Origin: Bacillota bacterium
GTDB taxonomy: Bacteria; Bacillota; DTU030; DUMP01
Assembly (NCBI GenBank): GCA_012799605.1
Contig: JAAZKX010000017.1
Location: forward strand, 1 to 50,381
Direction: 5' to 3'
Length of the DNA stretch: 50,381 nt
Shown: positions 8,655 to 16,532 of the stretch, piece by piece
How positions within the stretch are numbered: position 1 is the first letter of the stretch
How the letters are laid out: every line of letters begins with the position of its first letter
The notes under the pieces: generated by a model
The model's input: only the letters and a program-made list of their open reading frames with translations
Database searches by the model: none
What the model was told of the DNA's origin: nothing
Translations under genes and position numbers: made by a program

Positions 8655-9287
8655 GAATATGATAAATAAAAGGTGGTAATAGGATGAGTAAATGCTGCGG
8701 CTTCAGGTCTAGTAGGTTTTCCCAACAATCACCGATTCGTCACCGAATAGGCGGTTTCCCTTTACGATTGCTCGATGCCGTTGCCGAACATCGGACTAGA
8801 TTGCCACTTAGCCCGCACTTCAATCCTCACCCTATCCCAACTGGGTTGGGCAGTCTAGGAGTTTTCCTCAACAACTCTTCCGCCTTCTAGCCTCTTTTGC
8901 ATAAAAGGTTTCAACAGCAGCAGCTTGTTATTTTTGGGCCCTAAAATAACGAGCCGGACCTGTATTCGCCCATTACACTCAAGGCAGGCTACGCTGCACA
9001 CAGCTTGCACCGCATGCAGGTTTTTATCCCAAGCCATAACCCAAAGGCTACGTACTTGGGTCTCCGCGGGAAGAGGAACAAGTCCCACATGCCGTTGTGG
9101 TTGCCCTTTTCCCTTAACTCCCAGCAGCAGCCGCTCACTGGGCGTAAGCAGCCACCACCAGAAACTTCATCGCTGTGCCCTCGACGGATTTTTAGGCCCG
9201 TTTTCAAAAGCGGAATCGCTGACTAGAATACTGCACCACCTGACCGCGAAAAATTTCTATCCCAAACATGATAATATTATTTGATTC
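8655..9287 (-). ncRNA. ole: OLE RNA (ornate large extremophilic RNA)
   Basis: About 630 nt without a credible reading frame, preceded by a strong promoter and followed by oapA. It contains stable hairpins: CCACA/TGTGG (9085-9100), GTTATTTT/AAAATAAC around GGGCCC (8927-8950), CCCAAC/GTTGGG (8836-8850), and a GNRA-capped ATTCG-GTGA-CGAAT (8735-8748, minus-strand reading). OLE RNA is known from extremophilic and anaerobic Firmicutes, averages about 600 nt, lies beside oapA and isoprenoid genes (ispA, dxs), and forms a membrane ribonucleoprotein linked to cold, alcohol and Mg2+ stress. The 3' end is uncertain (8640-8690). I identify it by context, size and structure, not by alignment. Confidence 0.85.
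8927..8950 (-). repeat. Inverted repeat inside OLE RNA
   Basis: Perfect 8-bp arms GTTATTTT and AAAATAAC flank the self-complementary GGGCCC. The stem extends outward by a wobble and two more pairs. Read as RNA this is one of the most stable helices of the OLE transcript. No T-run follows, so it is a structural helix rather than a terminator. Confidence 0.6.
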
Positions 9288-9293
9288 AAAGCC

Positions 9294-9322
9294 ATTATAC
9301 CATGGCTAAAAAGGCGATGCAA
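9294..9322 (-). promoter_or_regulatory. SigA-type promoter of OLE RNA
   Basis: Minus strand TTGCAT (9317-9322), a 17-nt spacer ending in TGG (extended -10), then a perfect TATAAT (9294-9299). It starts 6 nt after the PAP2-like stop codon and predicts a transcript start near 9287. It points straight into the non-coding region. Confidence 0.85.
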
Positions 9323-9327
9323 TGGAT

Positions 9328-9771
9328 TTAAAGGCGCATAAGAACCCCTACCAACACCCCTAAAATAGCCCCAACAAATACTTCAACTGGAGTATGCCCT
9401 ATTAGTTCGCGCAAACGTTCTTCTCGGATGCGCCCCTCCTTAAATACCTCATCTACAATTTTATTGAGAATAATTGCTTGAGCCCCGGCCGCCCGGCGCA
9501 CACCAGCCGAATCATACATCACTACCAAGGCCAAAACAGTTGCGATTGCCGCCTCAGCAGAAGAAAAACCCTTAACGCGTCCTACTGCCACAAACAGAGC
9601 AGTAACCAAAGCGGAATGCGAGCTAGGCATTCCCCCTGGACTGACCAAACGGGCAAAATCCCAATGCCGCCTACTGATTAATGTACTCGGCACCTTTAGT
9701 CCCTGCGCGATAGTCCAGGCAACTAGGGCTGTAAACAGGATTTTATTGCTCAATAGTCCGGATATATTCAT
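9328..9771 (-). CDS. Divergent PAP2-family membrane protein (YuiD-like)
   Basis: 147-aa small membrane protein of the DUF212/divergent PAP2 family. It has the motif SPGGMPSSHSALV (~43-55), resembling the PSGH block of type 2 phosphatidic acid phosphatases, a short basic/acidic segment, and a C-terminal HTPVEVFVGAILG block with the second conserved histidine. Three or four hydrophobic segments are visible. Lipid or prenyl-phosphate phosphatase activity is plausible beside ispA but unproven. GGAGG is 4 nt before the ATG. Confidence 0.85.
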   Translation of the reverse strand: MNISGLLSNKILFTALVAWTIAQGLKVPSTLISRRHWDFARLVSPGGMPSSHSALVTALFVAVGRVKGFSSAEAAIATVLALVVMYDSAGVRRAAGAQAIILNKIVDEVFKEGRIREERLRELIGHTPVEVFVGAILGVLVGVLMRL

Positions 9772-9811
9772 AATACCTCCACAGTACTGACCGAGTCGTT
9801 TCTAAACAAAG

Positions 9812-10711
9812 TCATTTTCGCCTCTGAATGGCATAATGGGCTATCGCCCTAAGCGGATCAGCCAGTTCATTAAATTCAGTTAGGCTTTCAACAGCTTCAA
9901 AAGCTAACCGCCTAGCCGCATTTTTAGCTTCCTGCAAGCCATGTACGGTCACATAAGTTAGTTTTTTATGAGTAGCATCGGTTTTAACCGGTTTGCCCAG
10001 TAGTTTGGGATCCCCAGTGGCATCCAAGATATCATCACAGATCTGAAAAGCTAAACCCAGCTTCTTACCGTATGTAGTCAGTAGCTTCAATTGTTTTAAG
10101 GTGGCACCGCCCAAAATGGCGCCGGCCCGTACTGAAGCCATTATTAAGGAACCGGTTTTGTGAGTATGGATATACTTTAACACAGAAGGTGCAGCTTGGG
10201 CTTTAATTGCTCCCTCTTGTTCAATATCTGCACTTTGCCCCCCTACCATACCTTCAGGGCCAGCCGCGGAAGCAATTTCCAGCACCACCTTAAGTACTTT
10301 CTCGGGCTTAACCGAATCCAACTTATAGGATGCAGCCAATATAGTAAACGCGTGGGTCAAAAGGGCATCGCCGGCCAGCAGTGCCTGAGCCTCGCCGAAT
10401 ACTTTATGGCTTGTCGGCTTACCGCGGCGCCAATCATCATCATCCATAACGGGCAGATCATCATGAATAAGGGAATAAGTATGTATAAATTCAATGGCAC
10501 AAGCTGCCGGCATAGCCACCTGAGGGTTTCCACCTACCACTTCAGCGCTGGCCAAGGTTAATATGGGTCTTAGCCTTTTTCCGCCCGCAAATAAACTATA
10601 ACGCATGGCTTCTCCTAGCCGCTCCGCCTCCGCGGGAAGCGAAGGAATATAGGTCTTTAATGCTTTTTCTATCTCTAAGGCCTTTTCATGTAAATATTGC
10701 TTCAAGTCCAT
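9812..10711 (-). CDS. ispA: Farnesyl/geranyl diphosphate synthase (polyprenyl synthetase)
   Basis: Trans-prenyltransferase condensing IPP with allylic diphosphates. About 299 aa. The first aspartate-rich motif is HDDLPVMDDDD (~88-98), the second is ICDDILD (~226-232), and the GKRLRP substrate motif is present near 45. The two residues between the paired aspartates of the first motif are the short-chain bacterial FPP-synthase type. The ATG at 10711 is chosen because GGAGGAG lies 8 nt upstream; a GTG at 10720 is alternative. It follows xseA-xseB, the usual xseA-xseB-ispA operon. Confidence 0.95.
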   Translation of the reverse strand: MDLKQYLHEKALEIEKALKTYIPSLPAEAERLGEAMRYSLFAGGKRLRPILTLASAEVVGGNPQVAMPAACAIEFIHTYSLIHDDLPVMDDDDWRRGKPTSHKVFGEAQALLAGDALLTHAFTILAASYKLDSVKPEKVLKVVLEIASAAGPEGMVGGQSADIEQEGAIKAQAAPSVLKYIHTHKTGSLIMASVRAGAILGGATLKQLKLLTTYGKKLGLAFQICDDILDATGDPKLLGKPVKTDATHKKLTYVTVHGLQEAKNAARRLAFEAVESLTEFNELADPLRAIAHYAIQRRK

Positions 10712-10716
10712 CTGTA

Positions 10717-10962
10717 TCACTCCTCCTCGGATTCCAATTCAGGAGGCAGGGGCTGATCGTCAAAATTAATAACCTGCAAAGTCTTTTCAGCTTCACCGAG
10801 TAATCCCTCGCAATACTTAAGCAGCCCTTTTCCCTCCTTGAAAGCCGTCAGCGTATCTTCCAAACTTAAATTTCCCTTCTCCAGCTGTTCTGTCAGTTGT
10901 TCCAGCCGTTTAAATGCTTCTTCAAAAGTCAGCCGTTCTTTGCGCTTATTTTTTTTAGGCAT
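10717..10962 (-). CDS. xseB: Exodeoxyribonuclease VII small subunit
   Basis: 81-aa helical subunit of ExoVII. It shows the conserved block TFEEAFKRLEQLTEQLEKG followed by LSLEDTLTAFKEG. The second ATG (10962) is used because AAGGAG lies 9 nt before it; the first ATG touches the ribosome site. It overlaps the end of xseA by 8 nt, consistent with translational coupling of the two subunits. Confidence 0.95.
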   Translation of the reverse strand: MPKKNKRKERLTFEEAFKRLEQLTEQLEKGNLSLEDTLTAFKEGKGLLKYCEGLLGEAEKTLQVINFDDQPLPPELESEEE

Positions 10963-12196
10963 CCCGGTCATCTCCTTGCATGGCTGTAATAACCCGGACT
11001 AAAACTTCCCCGTCAGCAAACCTGACATTCAAGTTTTGGCCCGGAAAGGTTTGTCCGGCCCGAGCTACAACAGAGCCACTCTCGTGGTCAAAAACAAGGG
11101 CAAAACCACGTTTTTGTACCGCCAACGGATCTAAAACCAGCAAGGCCCGCTTCATCCCAGTTAAAACAGTCTTTTTATAAGTCATGAAGTTAATCTTTGA
11201 TCGTGCCAGCCGGGATTCCAGACTTTTTAACACCTGCTGCCGGCCAGTTAGCTGGGTCAATGGGCGGCGCCAAGGTTGGCGTTTCCGAATATCGTCGAGC
11301 TCCAGGTAGCAATCAATAAGGCATCGCTTAAAAGCTTTATCCAACCGCTGTGAAAAATAAAACAGTTCCTTTTCTATTTGCCTGGCATCAGGAAAAACCA
11401 ATTCCGCTGCTGCCGATGGGGTAGCAGCCCTAACATCGGCGACCAGATCAGTCAGAGTATAATCGATTTCATGTCCCACTGCGCTTACCACCGGTGGTTT
11501 CGAAGCCGCAACTTGGCGCGCCAATTTCTCATCATTAAACACCCATAGATCTTCTTTGCTTCCCCCTCCCCGGGCCAGAATAATAACATCAATCTGTTCT
11601 AGATCATTTAACTTCTTTAAGGCGTAAACAATCTGGTCAGCAGCGTGTTCACCCTGCACCAGCACGGGGCAGAGAAAGATCTTTACAGCCGAAAAGCGCC
11701 GCTGGGCTACGGCCAGAATATCCTGAAAGGCTGCCCCGGCTGGGGAAGTTACTACCGCTACCTGCCGTGGAAAGGACGGTAAAGGCCGTTTGCGGTCAGG
11801 GGAAAAAAGTCCCTCACGGGCCAAACGTTCTTTGGTCTGTTTTAGAGCCAAATGTTGTGCCCCTAAGCCGTCCGGCTGTAGTTCCCGCACGTAAAGCTGG
11901 TAGGCGCCGTCACGCTCATATACGCTTATTTCGCCAAACGCTAGTACATCCAAGCCGGAATTAGGTTTGAAACGCAACCGCCTGGCAAAGGAACGGAACA
12001 TCACACAACGCAATAAGGTCTCTTCATCCCTCAGGGTAAAAAAAACGTGCCCCGATGAATGGTGCCTATAGGTGCCAATTTCACCCCGGACCCAGATACT
12101 TCCTAACCGGGGATCCAGCTCCAAATTATCCTTAATTAACTGAGTAAGCTCGGAAATAGTATAAACTAATGCTGGCAACGGTCGTAAATGGGCCAT
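10955..12196 (-). CDS. xseA: Exodeoxyribonuclease VII large subunit
   Basis: 413-aa catalytic subunit of ExoVII, which degrades single-stranded DNA to oligonucleotides. N-terminal OB fold (~10-110, with GEIGTYRHHSSGHVFFTLRDE), then the catalytic domain with VVTSPAGAAFQDI, ILARGGGSKEDLW and the active-site block VSAVGHEIDYTLTDLVADVRA (split across ~240-260), and a helical C-terminus. AGGTG is 7 nt before the ATG. It overlaps the upstream TsaD-like gene by 31 nt. Confidence 0.96.
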   Translation of the reverse strand: MAHLRPLPALVYTISELTQLIKDNLELDPRLGSIWVRGEIGTYRHHSSGHVFFTLRDEETLLRCVMFRSFARRLRFKPNSGLDVLAFGEISVYERDGAYQLYVRELQPDGLGAQHLALKQTKERLAREGLFSPDRKRPLPSFPRQVAVVTSPAGAAFQDILAVAQRRFSAVKIFLCPVLVQGEHAADQIVYALKKLNDLEQIDVIILARGGGSKEDLWVFNDEKLARQVAASKPPVVSAVGHEIDYTLTDLVADVRAATPSAAAELVFPDARQIEKELFYFSQRLDKAFKRCLIDCYLELDDIRKRQPWRRPLTQLTGRQQVLKSLESRLARSKINFMTYKKTVLTGMKRALLVLDPLAVQKRGFALVFDHESGSVVARAGQTFPGQNLNVRFADGEVLVRVITAMQGDDRDA

Positions 12197-13158
12197 AAGT
12201 TATCACCTCTCATCGTCACTAGCCCTAGCCAGGCAGTACCTACAGCATTATCAGGGCTCAGGTTCGAAGGGGCAAAGAACAAGCTTGCACCTACTGCTGG
12301 ATGCTCCAGACGGTCTATGAGCCGTTCGCGAATAATCATATTAGCAGCAACCCCACCAACGAACAAGATTCCATTAATTCCTAGCTGCTTTACCGCCGGT
12401 CGGAGTACTTTTTCCAAGGAATTAGCAATACAGCGGAACACAGCTTGAGCTATAGCGGTCCTGTCTGCGTTGGCCGATACTAACCGCAAAGCAGCAGCGG
12501 TAGGACCGGAAAAGCTGACATTATACCCTTTCGTATAGGAAGGTATGGACAAGACATCCGTTTTGGGATCGGCCAGCGCTAGTTTCTCCAAATGAGGTCC
12601 AGCCGGAAAAGGGAGACCCAAAGATACACCGACGCGGTCGACAAATTGACCGGCATTCAAATCTAAAGTTTTACCCAGAACAGAGATCTGAAAACCACCC
12701 GTTTTTTTTCGCACATGGAGTAGTTCACTGGTTCCACCGGAAAGGTGAACCGCTAGGAAAGAATCAACGCATGGCCCTTTGGCCCCGAACAAACCAGCGG
12801 CAATATGGCCTTCTTGATGGGTAAATGGTAGTGATGGTATCCCGAGCAGGGCTGATATGGATTGGGCCAACGAAGCACCAGCAGTAAAAACCGGAAGGTA
12901 GGAATCCGGTTGATCCGTAGGCCTGTTGCTATAAGATATAGCTATAGGTTTTAAGCTGGGGATCGAGCGCACCTTTTGAAATAATTCGGGGAAGTTACGC
13001 CAGTGCTGGAATAACGCCTCCTGTTGGCGCAAACCGATGGCTCCGGCCCCAACAGCCAACATGCGGCGCCAGTCAGCTATCACTTCCCCCGTTAAGGAAA
13101 CAGCCGCTATCGAGGTAGTATAGCAGCTGCTGTCAAGCCCAATCACTACTTGTTGCAA
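12166..13158 (-). CDS. TsaD/Kae1-like peptidase M22 paralogue
   Basis: 330 aa, ASKHA fold. It resembles TsaD (tRNA t6A synthesis) block by block: GLDSSCYTTSIA near the start, metal-binding HQEGH at 114-118 (HMEGH in TsaD), LSGGTSELL, RVGVSLGLPFPAGPHLEKLA-type block, FVGGVAANMIIRERL, and SPDNAVG carrying the third metal ligand. It differs from true TsaD in the first motif and in linkage: no tsaB/tsaE is nearby. It sits between nusB and xseA, overlapping both. A TTG start is used. Function unknown; the intact metal site argues it is active rather than a relic. Confidence 0.8.
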   Translation of the reverse strand: MQQVVIGLDSSCYTTSIAAVSLTGEVIADWRRMLAVGAGAIGLRQQEALFQHWRNFPELFQKVRSIPSLKPIAISYSNRPTDQPDSYLPVFTAGASLAQSISALLGIPSLPFTHQEGHIAAGLFGAKGPCVDSFLAVHLSGGTSELLHVRKKTGGFQISVLGKTLDLNAGQFVDRVGVSLGLPFPAGPHLEKLALADPKTDVLSIPSYTKGYNVSFSGPTAAALRLVSANADRTAIAQAVFRCIANSLEKVLRPAVKQLGINGILFVGGVAANMIIRERLIDRLEHPAVGASLFFAPSNLSPDNAVGTAWLGLVTMRGDNLWPIYDRCQH

Positions 13159-13577
13159 TCGTTTTTCCCATCCCTTATAAATTTACGTTTAGCCACTGAG
13201 CTGAGGATACCGTTTACAAACCGGCTTGATTGCTGGGTAGAATAGAGCTTGGCCAATTCTACCGCTTCATTGATGGCAACCGATACTGGTATATCAGGAC
13301 AAAAAAGCAGTTCATAAACAGCTAGCCTGAGCAAGGTACGGTCTATGTTAGCCATCCGCTTCAGGCTCCAATCAATGCTCAGTTGGGCTAAAATCCTGTC
13401 CACTTCCGGTTGTTCAGCTAATACGCCATCGATCAGCCGGCGGGCAAAACGGGCAGCATCCTCAGTTAACCCATCTTCCAATATAAGTTGTTCTAAAGCA
13501 AAATCAGGTTGAGCACCCCCCAGCCCAACTTGAAAAAGGGTTTTTAAAGCAGCTTCACGTCCCTGACGCCGGCTCAA
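13146..13577 (-). CDS. nusB: Transcription antitermination factor NusB
   Basis: 143-aa all-helical factor that binds boxA with NusE and supports rRNA antitermination. It begins SRRQGREAALKTLFQ and contains WSLKRMANIDRTLLRLAVYELL (split motif ~75-96) and VAINEAVELAKLYS (~103-116), all family hallmarks. A TTG start with AAGGAG 8 nt upstream. It is placed downstream of asp23-amaP-DUF2273 and overlaps the next gene by 13 nt. Confidence 0.96.
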   Translation of the reverse strand: MSRRQGREAALKTLFQVGLGGAQPDFALEQLILEDGLTEDAARFARRLIDGVLAEQPEVDRILAQLSIDWSLKRMANIDRTLLRLAVYELLFCPDIPVSVAINEAVELAKLYSTQQSSRFVNGILSSVAKRKFIRDGKNDCNK

Positions 13578-13591
13578 TCAGATCGCTCCTT

Positions 13592-13810
13592 TTATCTATC
13601 ATATGGAAAAATTCTTTCTAAAAATGTGGCCAGTTTTTCCCCTTGATCAACTTTCTTACCGATAATATAGCCTACAACAAGGCACAAGAGCAGGAAACAA
13701 GCGGCAAACAAACCTTTAGATAGCACAGTAGCCCCAAAAATCAGCCCCAGAATTGAGAATATTATTTTTCCGCTATGTCGAACAAGAAAACCCAACCAAA
13801 AATTCATCAT
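13592..13810 (-). CDS. DUF2273 small membrane protein
   Basis: 72 aa with two hydrophobic segments (~12-30 and 33-52) and a basic/acidic tail. DUF2273 proteins are encoded beside AmaP and Asp23 and are thought to belong to the same envelope stress complex. The start overlaps the amaP stop by 4 nt, so they are coupled. Confidence 0.85.
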   Translation of the reverse strand: MMNFWLGFLVRHSGKIIFSILGLIFGATVLSKGLFAACFLLLCLVVGYIIGKKVDQGEKLATFLERIFPYDR

Positions 13811-14376
13811 GCTATACCTCTTCTTTCCCGGGTTCTTGCTCCAACGCCCTGTATTTCCACGCTGACCGAAGTAACTGTAAGCCCAGCAGCCTTTTTTAGC
13901 TGGGAACTAAGAAGTTCTTGAATCTCAGTTGCCAATTCAGGCATGTGGGCCTCTTGGTCCACCCAGGCCCTTAGTTTTATGGCCACACCATCCGGTTTAA
14001 CAATCACAGCCGGACGAGCTTCCCTGATTCCAGCCACTTGAAATGCTGTTCGTTGAACCATGTTTTCCACCGCAGCTATGGTGATAGTTACATCTCCAAG
14101 TTCTGAACTGGAAATCAACGCCCGCGGGGCTTTACGGCCCGACAAAGCAAGGTAAATAAAGCGTAAGCCCATCAGCATAATTAAAAAGCCAACTGCCGCA
14201 GCCTCCCAATGGCCGTAAATTAACTGATTTGCCAACTGCAAGCCCAGATCCTGGGCGGGACTCCAGTTTACAGCCATAAGAATAATACCTACCGCAACTA
14301 CAAAAAGCAACGCGGCAGCTATTAAAAGTAACAACCGATCGCCTACGCTGGCAATTTTACCATCTTTATTTAACAC
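13807..14376 (-). CDS. amaP: AmaP, alkaline shock response membrane anchor
   Basis: 189 aa. Two N-terminal membrane segments (~14-34 and 58-78) are followed by an Asp23-like soluble domain (SSELGDVTITIAAVENMVQR, ~90-109, then conserved KLRAWVDQEAHMPELA). In Staphylococcus AmaP tethers Asp23 to the membrane. It is encoded between asp23 and DUF2273 with overlaps on both sides. Confidence 0.88.
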   Translation of the reverse strand: MLNKDGKIASVGDRLLLLIAAALLFVVAVGIILMAVNWSPAQDLGLQLANQLIYGHWEAAAVGFLIMLMGLRFIYLALSGRKAPRALISSSELGDVTITIAAVENMVQRTAFQVAGIREARPAVIVKPDGVAIKLRAWVDQEAHMPELATEIQELLSSQLKKAAGLTVTSVSVEIQGVGARTRERRGIA

Positions 14377-14779
14377 GGACTTCCTCTTCTTTCTCTTCCC
14401 CTGCTATTTTTACTCCCTGTACATGAACGTTGACTTCAACTACATCCAGGCCGGTCATACTTTCGATCGCTTGTTTTACATCCTTTTGTGCATGCCAGGC
14501 TACCTCCGGAATCTTGGCCCCATATTCTACGATAAGAAACAGATCGACTGCAGTTTCTCTTTCACCTACAACGACCTTAATACCTTTGGTCAGATTTTTC
14601 CGGCCTAGCATTTCAGCAATGCCCCCGGCTAACCCACCGCTCATGCCAGCAACACCGGCTACTTCGGTTGCGGCTAACCCGGCAATAATAGCTACAACTT
14701 CATCGGCAATCTTGATACTACCTAAATCATTCTCAGATTCTACGATCTGGATCGAATTCGGCATTTTTTCCACGGCCAT
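14366..14779 (-). CDS. Asp23/Gls24 family envelope stress protein
   Basis: About 137 aa: a single Asp23 domain with LGSIKIADEVVAIIAGLAA and a VNVHVQGVKI strand near the C-terminus. It is abundant and membrane-peripheral in related bacteria through AmaP. The ATG at 14779 is preferred (GGAGG 10 nt upstream). A GTG two codons later fits the second purine run, and the frame stays open to 14830. First gene of the asp23-amaP-DUF2273 group, 63 nt after spoIIIAH. Confidence 0.88.
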   Translation of the reverse strand: MAVEKMPNSIQIVESENDLGSIKIADEVVAIIAGLAATEVAGVAGMSGGLAGGIAEMLGRKNLTKGIKVVVGERETAVDLFLIVEYGAKIPEVAWHAQKDVKQAIESMTGLDVVEVNVHVQGVKIAGEEKEEEVRVK

Positions 14780-14842
14780 CTCTCCTTTGCCTCCATTTTC
14801 TGTTTCTCCATTATAACAGAATTGGCACACGTTGACAACGAA

Positions 14843-15355
14843 TCAAGGTCTAGCACCGATACTGATATTCTCCAGTGGTATTTCCAAGCTTTTAGCTACA
14901 ATATCGCCTATACACGTAACTTCATCTACCGTTAGGTTCGCAGCTTTCACTAACACATGCACTGAATTGGAATGAAGGTAGACGATAGCGTCCGCAAATC
15001 CTTTAGCTTTAATTAAGGCCTCGGTACTAGTTTCCTTGGCTTGTTCTTCGCTAAGGTAAATTAACCGGCTTTCTGCTTCCGTCCGATTATTGTGGCTGGT
15101 GCCAGGATTATGGATTATCTCCCTTAATGTATCCATCTCTTGGCTGCGAACACGATCCCGGCTCAAGCGCTGCTCAACATAAAAATCCTGGTCCCGCATC
15201 TGGCCAGATACTTCCTCTGGCCCTGGTCGGCTAAGGACTGGCTCAGCCAGCGTCTCCCGGGCCAATTGCTGGCTACGAATATAAAATGCCGATGCCACTA
15301 ACACCACAACACAAATTAATAGCCATGCATTTACCCTTTTTTCCCGCCAGTGCAC
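14843..15355 (-). CDS. spoIIIAH: SpoIIIAH, forespore channel protein
   Basis: 170 aa. An N-terminal membrane segment (~10-27) precedes a charged linker and a C-terminal YscJ/FliF-like domain (~95-168, ending VAKSLEIPLENISIGARP). The mother-cell SpoIIIAH interacts with forespore SpoIIQ to form the feeding-tube channel. Last gene of the spoIIIA operon, 1 nt after spoIIIAG. Confidence 0.93.
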   Translation of the reverse strand: MHWREKRVNAWLLICVVVLVASAFYIRSQQLARETLAEPVLSRPGPEEVSGQMRDQDFYVEQRLSRDRVRSQEMDTLREIIHNPGTSHNNRTEAESRLIYLSEEQAKETSTEALIKAKGFADAIVYLHSNSVHVLVKAANLTVDEVTCIGDIVAKSLEIPLENISIGARP

Positions 15356-15356
15356 T

Positions 15357-15971
15357 TTATTCTCCCCTTTCCAAAACTTTTACTTTGTGGGCTGGCAAAG
15401 CGAGCAGCACTTGCACGGCTTGGCTAAGTTCTTCCTTAATAAACGGATTTTTAGCACCTTCCGCCACCACCAGTACACCGCGTACAACCGGCATAAACTC
15501 ATCAACCACTATCGGATATTCCGTGCTCCCTTCCCGGGCCATTACCAATTGGGTTTCCGAGCGCCTCTCTTCGCTAGCCCGGACAGCGCCGTCCGCCGTT
15601 GCTTTCTCCTCAGTACTTCGTATCTCTTCTTGCTTGTTTGTAGCGTAAGTAACCCGATTGCCCCCTTCCAGGCTTAACTGAACTAATACCTGACCGGCTC
15701 CGCTTACCTGGGACAAAGAATGAGCCAATTGCTGTTCCAAAGCTTCTTGGTATGATACTGCCCCTACCGGTTTTGGACTACCAGCAGCCCCAAAATCTGG
15801 TATCGGGTTAGCTGTAGGCGATCTTTTGCCCATTTGCCCCACCACTAACAGGATTATACCTAGGCCAGCCAATAACCCTAACTTTACCAGCGTATACCGG
15901 TCCATCTTTAACCCCGGCAAACCTAGTTTGCTTGACTGCATTTTGGACAGCCGCATATCCTTTTCAGTCAT
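15357..15971 (-). CDS. spoIIIAG: SpoIIIAG, channel ring protein
   Basis: 204 aa. Short cytoplasmic N-terminus, one membrane segment (~28-46), then a linker and ring-building domain (YQEALEQQLAHSLSQVSGAGQVLVQ, read as two blocks) and a C-terminal segment PVVRGVLVVAEGAKN typical of SpoIIIAG. The homologue forms the large ring of the mother-cell/forespore channel. GGGGGAGG lies 7 nt before the ATG. Confidence 0.93.
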   Translation of the reverse strand: MTEKDMRLSKMQSSKLGLPGLKMDRYTLVKLGLLAGLGIILLVVGQMGKRSPTANPIPDFGAAGSPKPVGAVSYQEALEQQLAHSLSQVSGAGQVLVQLSLEGGNRVTYATNKQEEIRSTEEKATADGAVRASEERRSETQLVMAREGSTEYPIVVDEFMPVVRGVLVVAEGAKNPFIKEELSQAVQVLLALPAHKVKVLERGE

Positions 15972-15995
15972 TCAAATTCCTCCCCCGGCTTAACG

Positions 15996-16526
15996 TTATT
16001 CCCATCTTACCTTCACCTTGTCCGCGGTTAAGTCATAAAATTCGGCCAACAAAGCAGAGATTTTCTCCGGCTCGACCTGTTGTGTTTCTGTTTGCTCTGA
16101 TTCTAAGATAACGGTTATGGAGCATAACCGTCCTAAATCAGCCCCCGGTTGATCAATAATGTCCACCATAACACGTGCTTTAATATTATCGCTGCCCTGA
16201 AATTTTAATAGCGATAATACCTGCTGCTCTATATTAATCCGATATTGGGTCAGTATCTGTTCAAATTGTTGCTCCTCTAATTTATGCCCTTCCTTTAATA
16301 ATGTATCCGTAGCCGTTTCAGCTATCTCTGGCAACCCAAAGCCTGGTTGCTGTCGGATTAGATCTGCCACGGTTGAAACAGGGCCCAGCAGCAATAGCAG
16401 CACAAACAGCCCGACCAACACCTGTACCATCGGCCTCATGTTGCCAGATGGAAGCAATAATTCTAAAAATCCAGCAAAAAATACCAAGATAATTATCGTT
16501 CGCACCCACTCATTCAACCAGGCCAT
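15996..16526 (-). CDS. spoIIIAF: SpoIIIAF
   Basis: 176 aa. Two N-terminal membrane segments (~8-25 and 33-53) and a soluble C-terminal ring-building-like domain ending YDLTADKVKVRWE. It is part of the SpoIIIA-SpoIIQ channel. Spacing of 6 nt from spoIIIAE and 24 nt to spoIIIAG supports one transcript. Confidence 0.92.
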   Translation of the reverse strand: MAWLNEWVRTIIILVFFAGFLELLLPSGNMRPMVQVLVGLFVLLLLLGPVSTVADLIRQQPGFGLPEIAETATDTLLKEGHKLEEQQFEQILTQYRINIEQQVLSLLKFQGSDNIKARVMVDIIDQPGADLGRLCSITVILESEQTETQQVEPEKISALLAEFYDLTADKVKVRWE

Positions 16527-16532
16527 TTTTGA

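Noticed and set aside
8684-9284. Several open frames of 68-119 codons on both strands between the PAP2-like gene and oapA
   Set aside because: They overlap each other on both strands, have odd compositions and match no family I know. The region is better explained as the OLE RNA gene.
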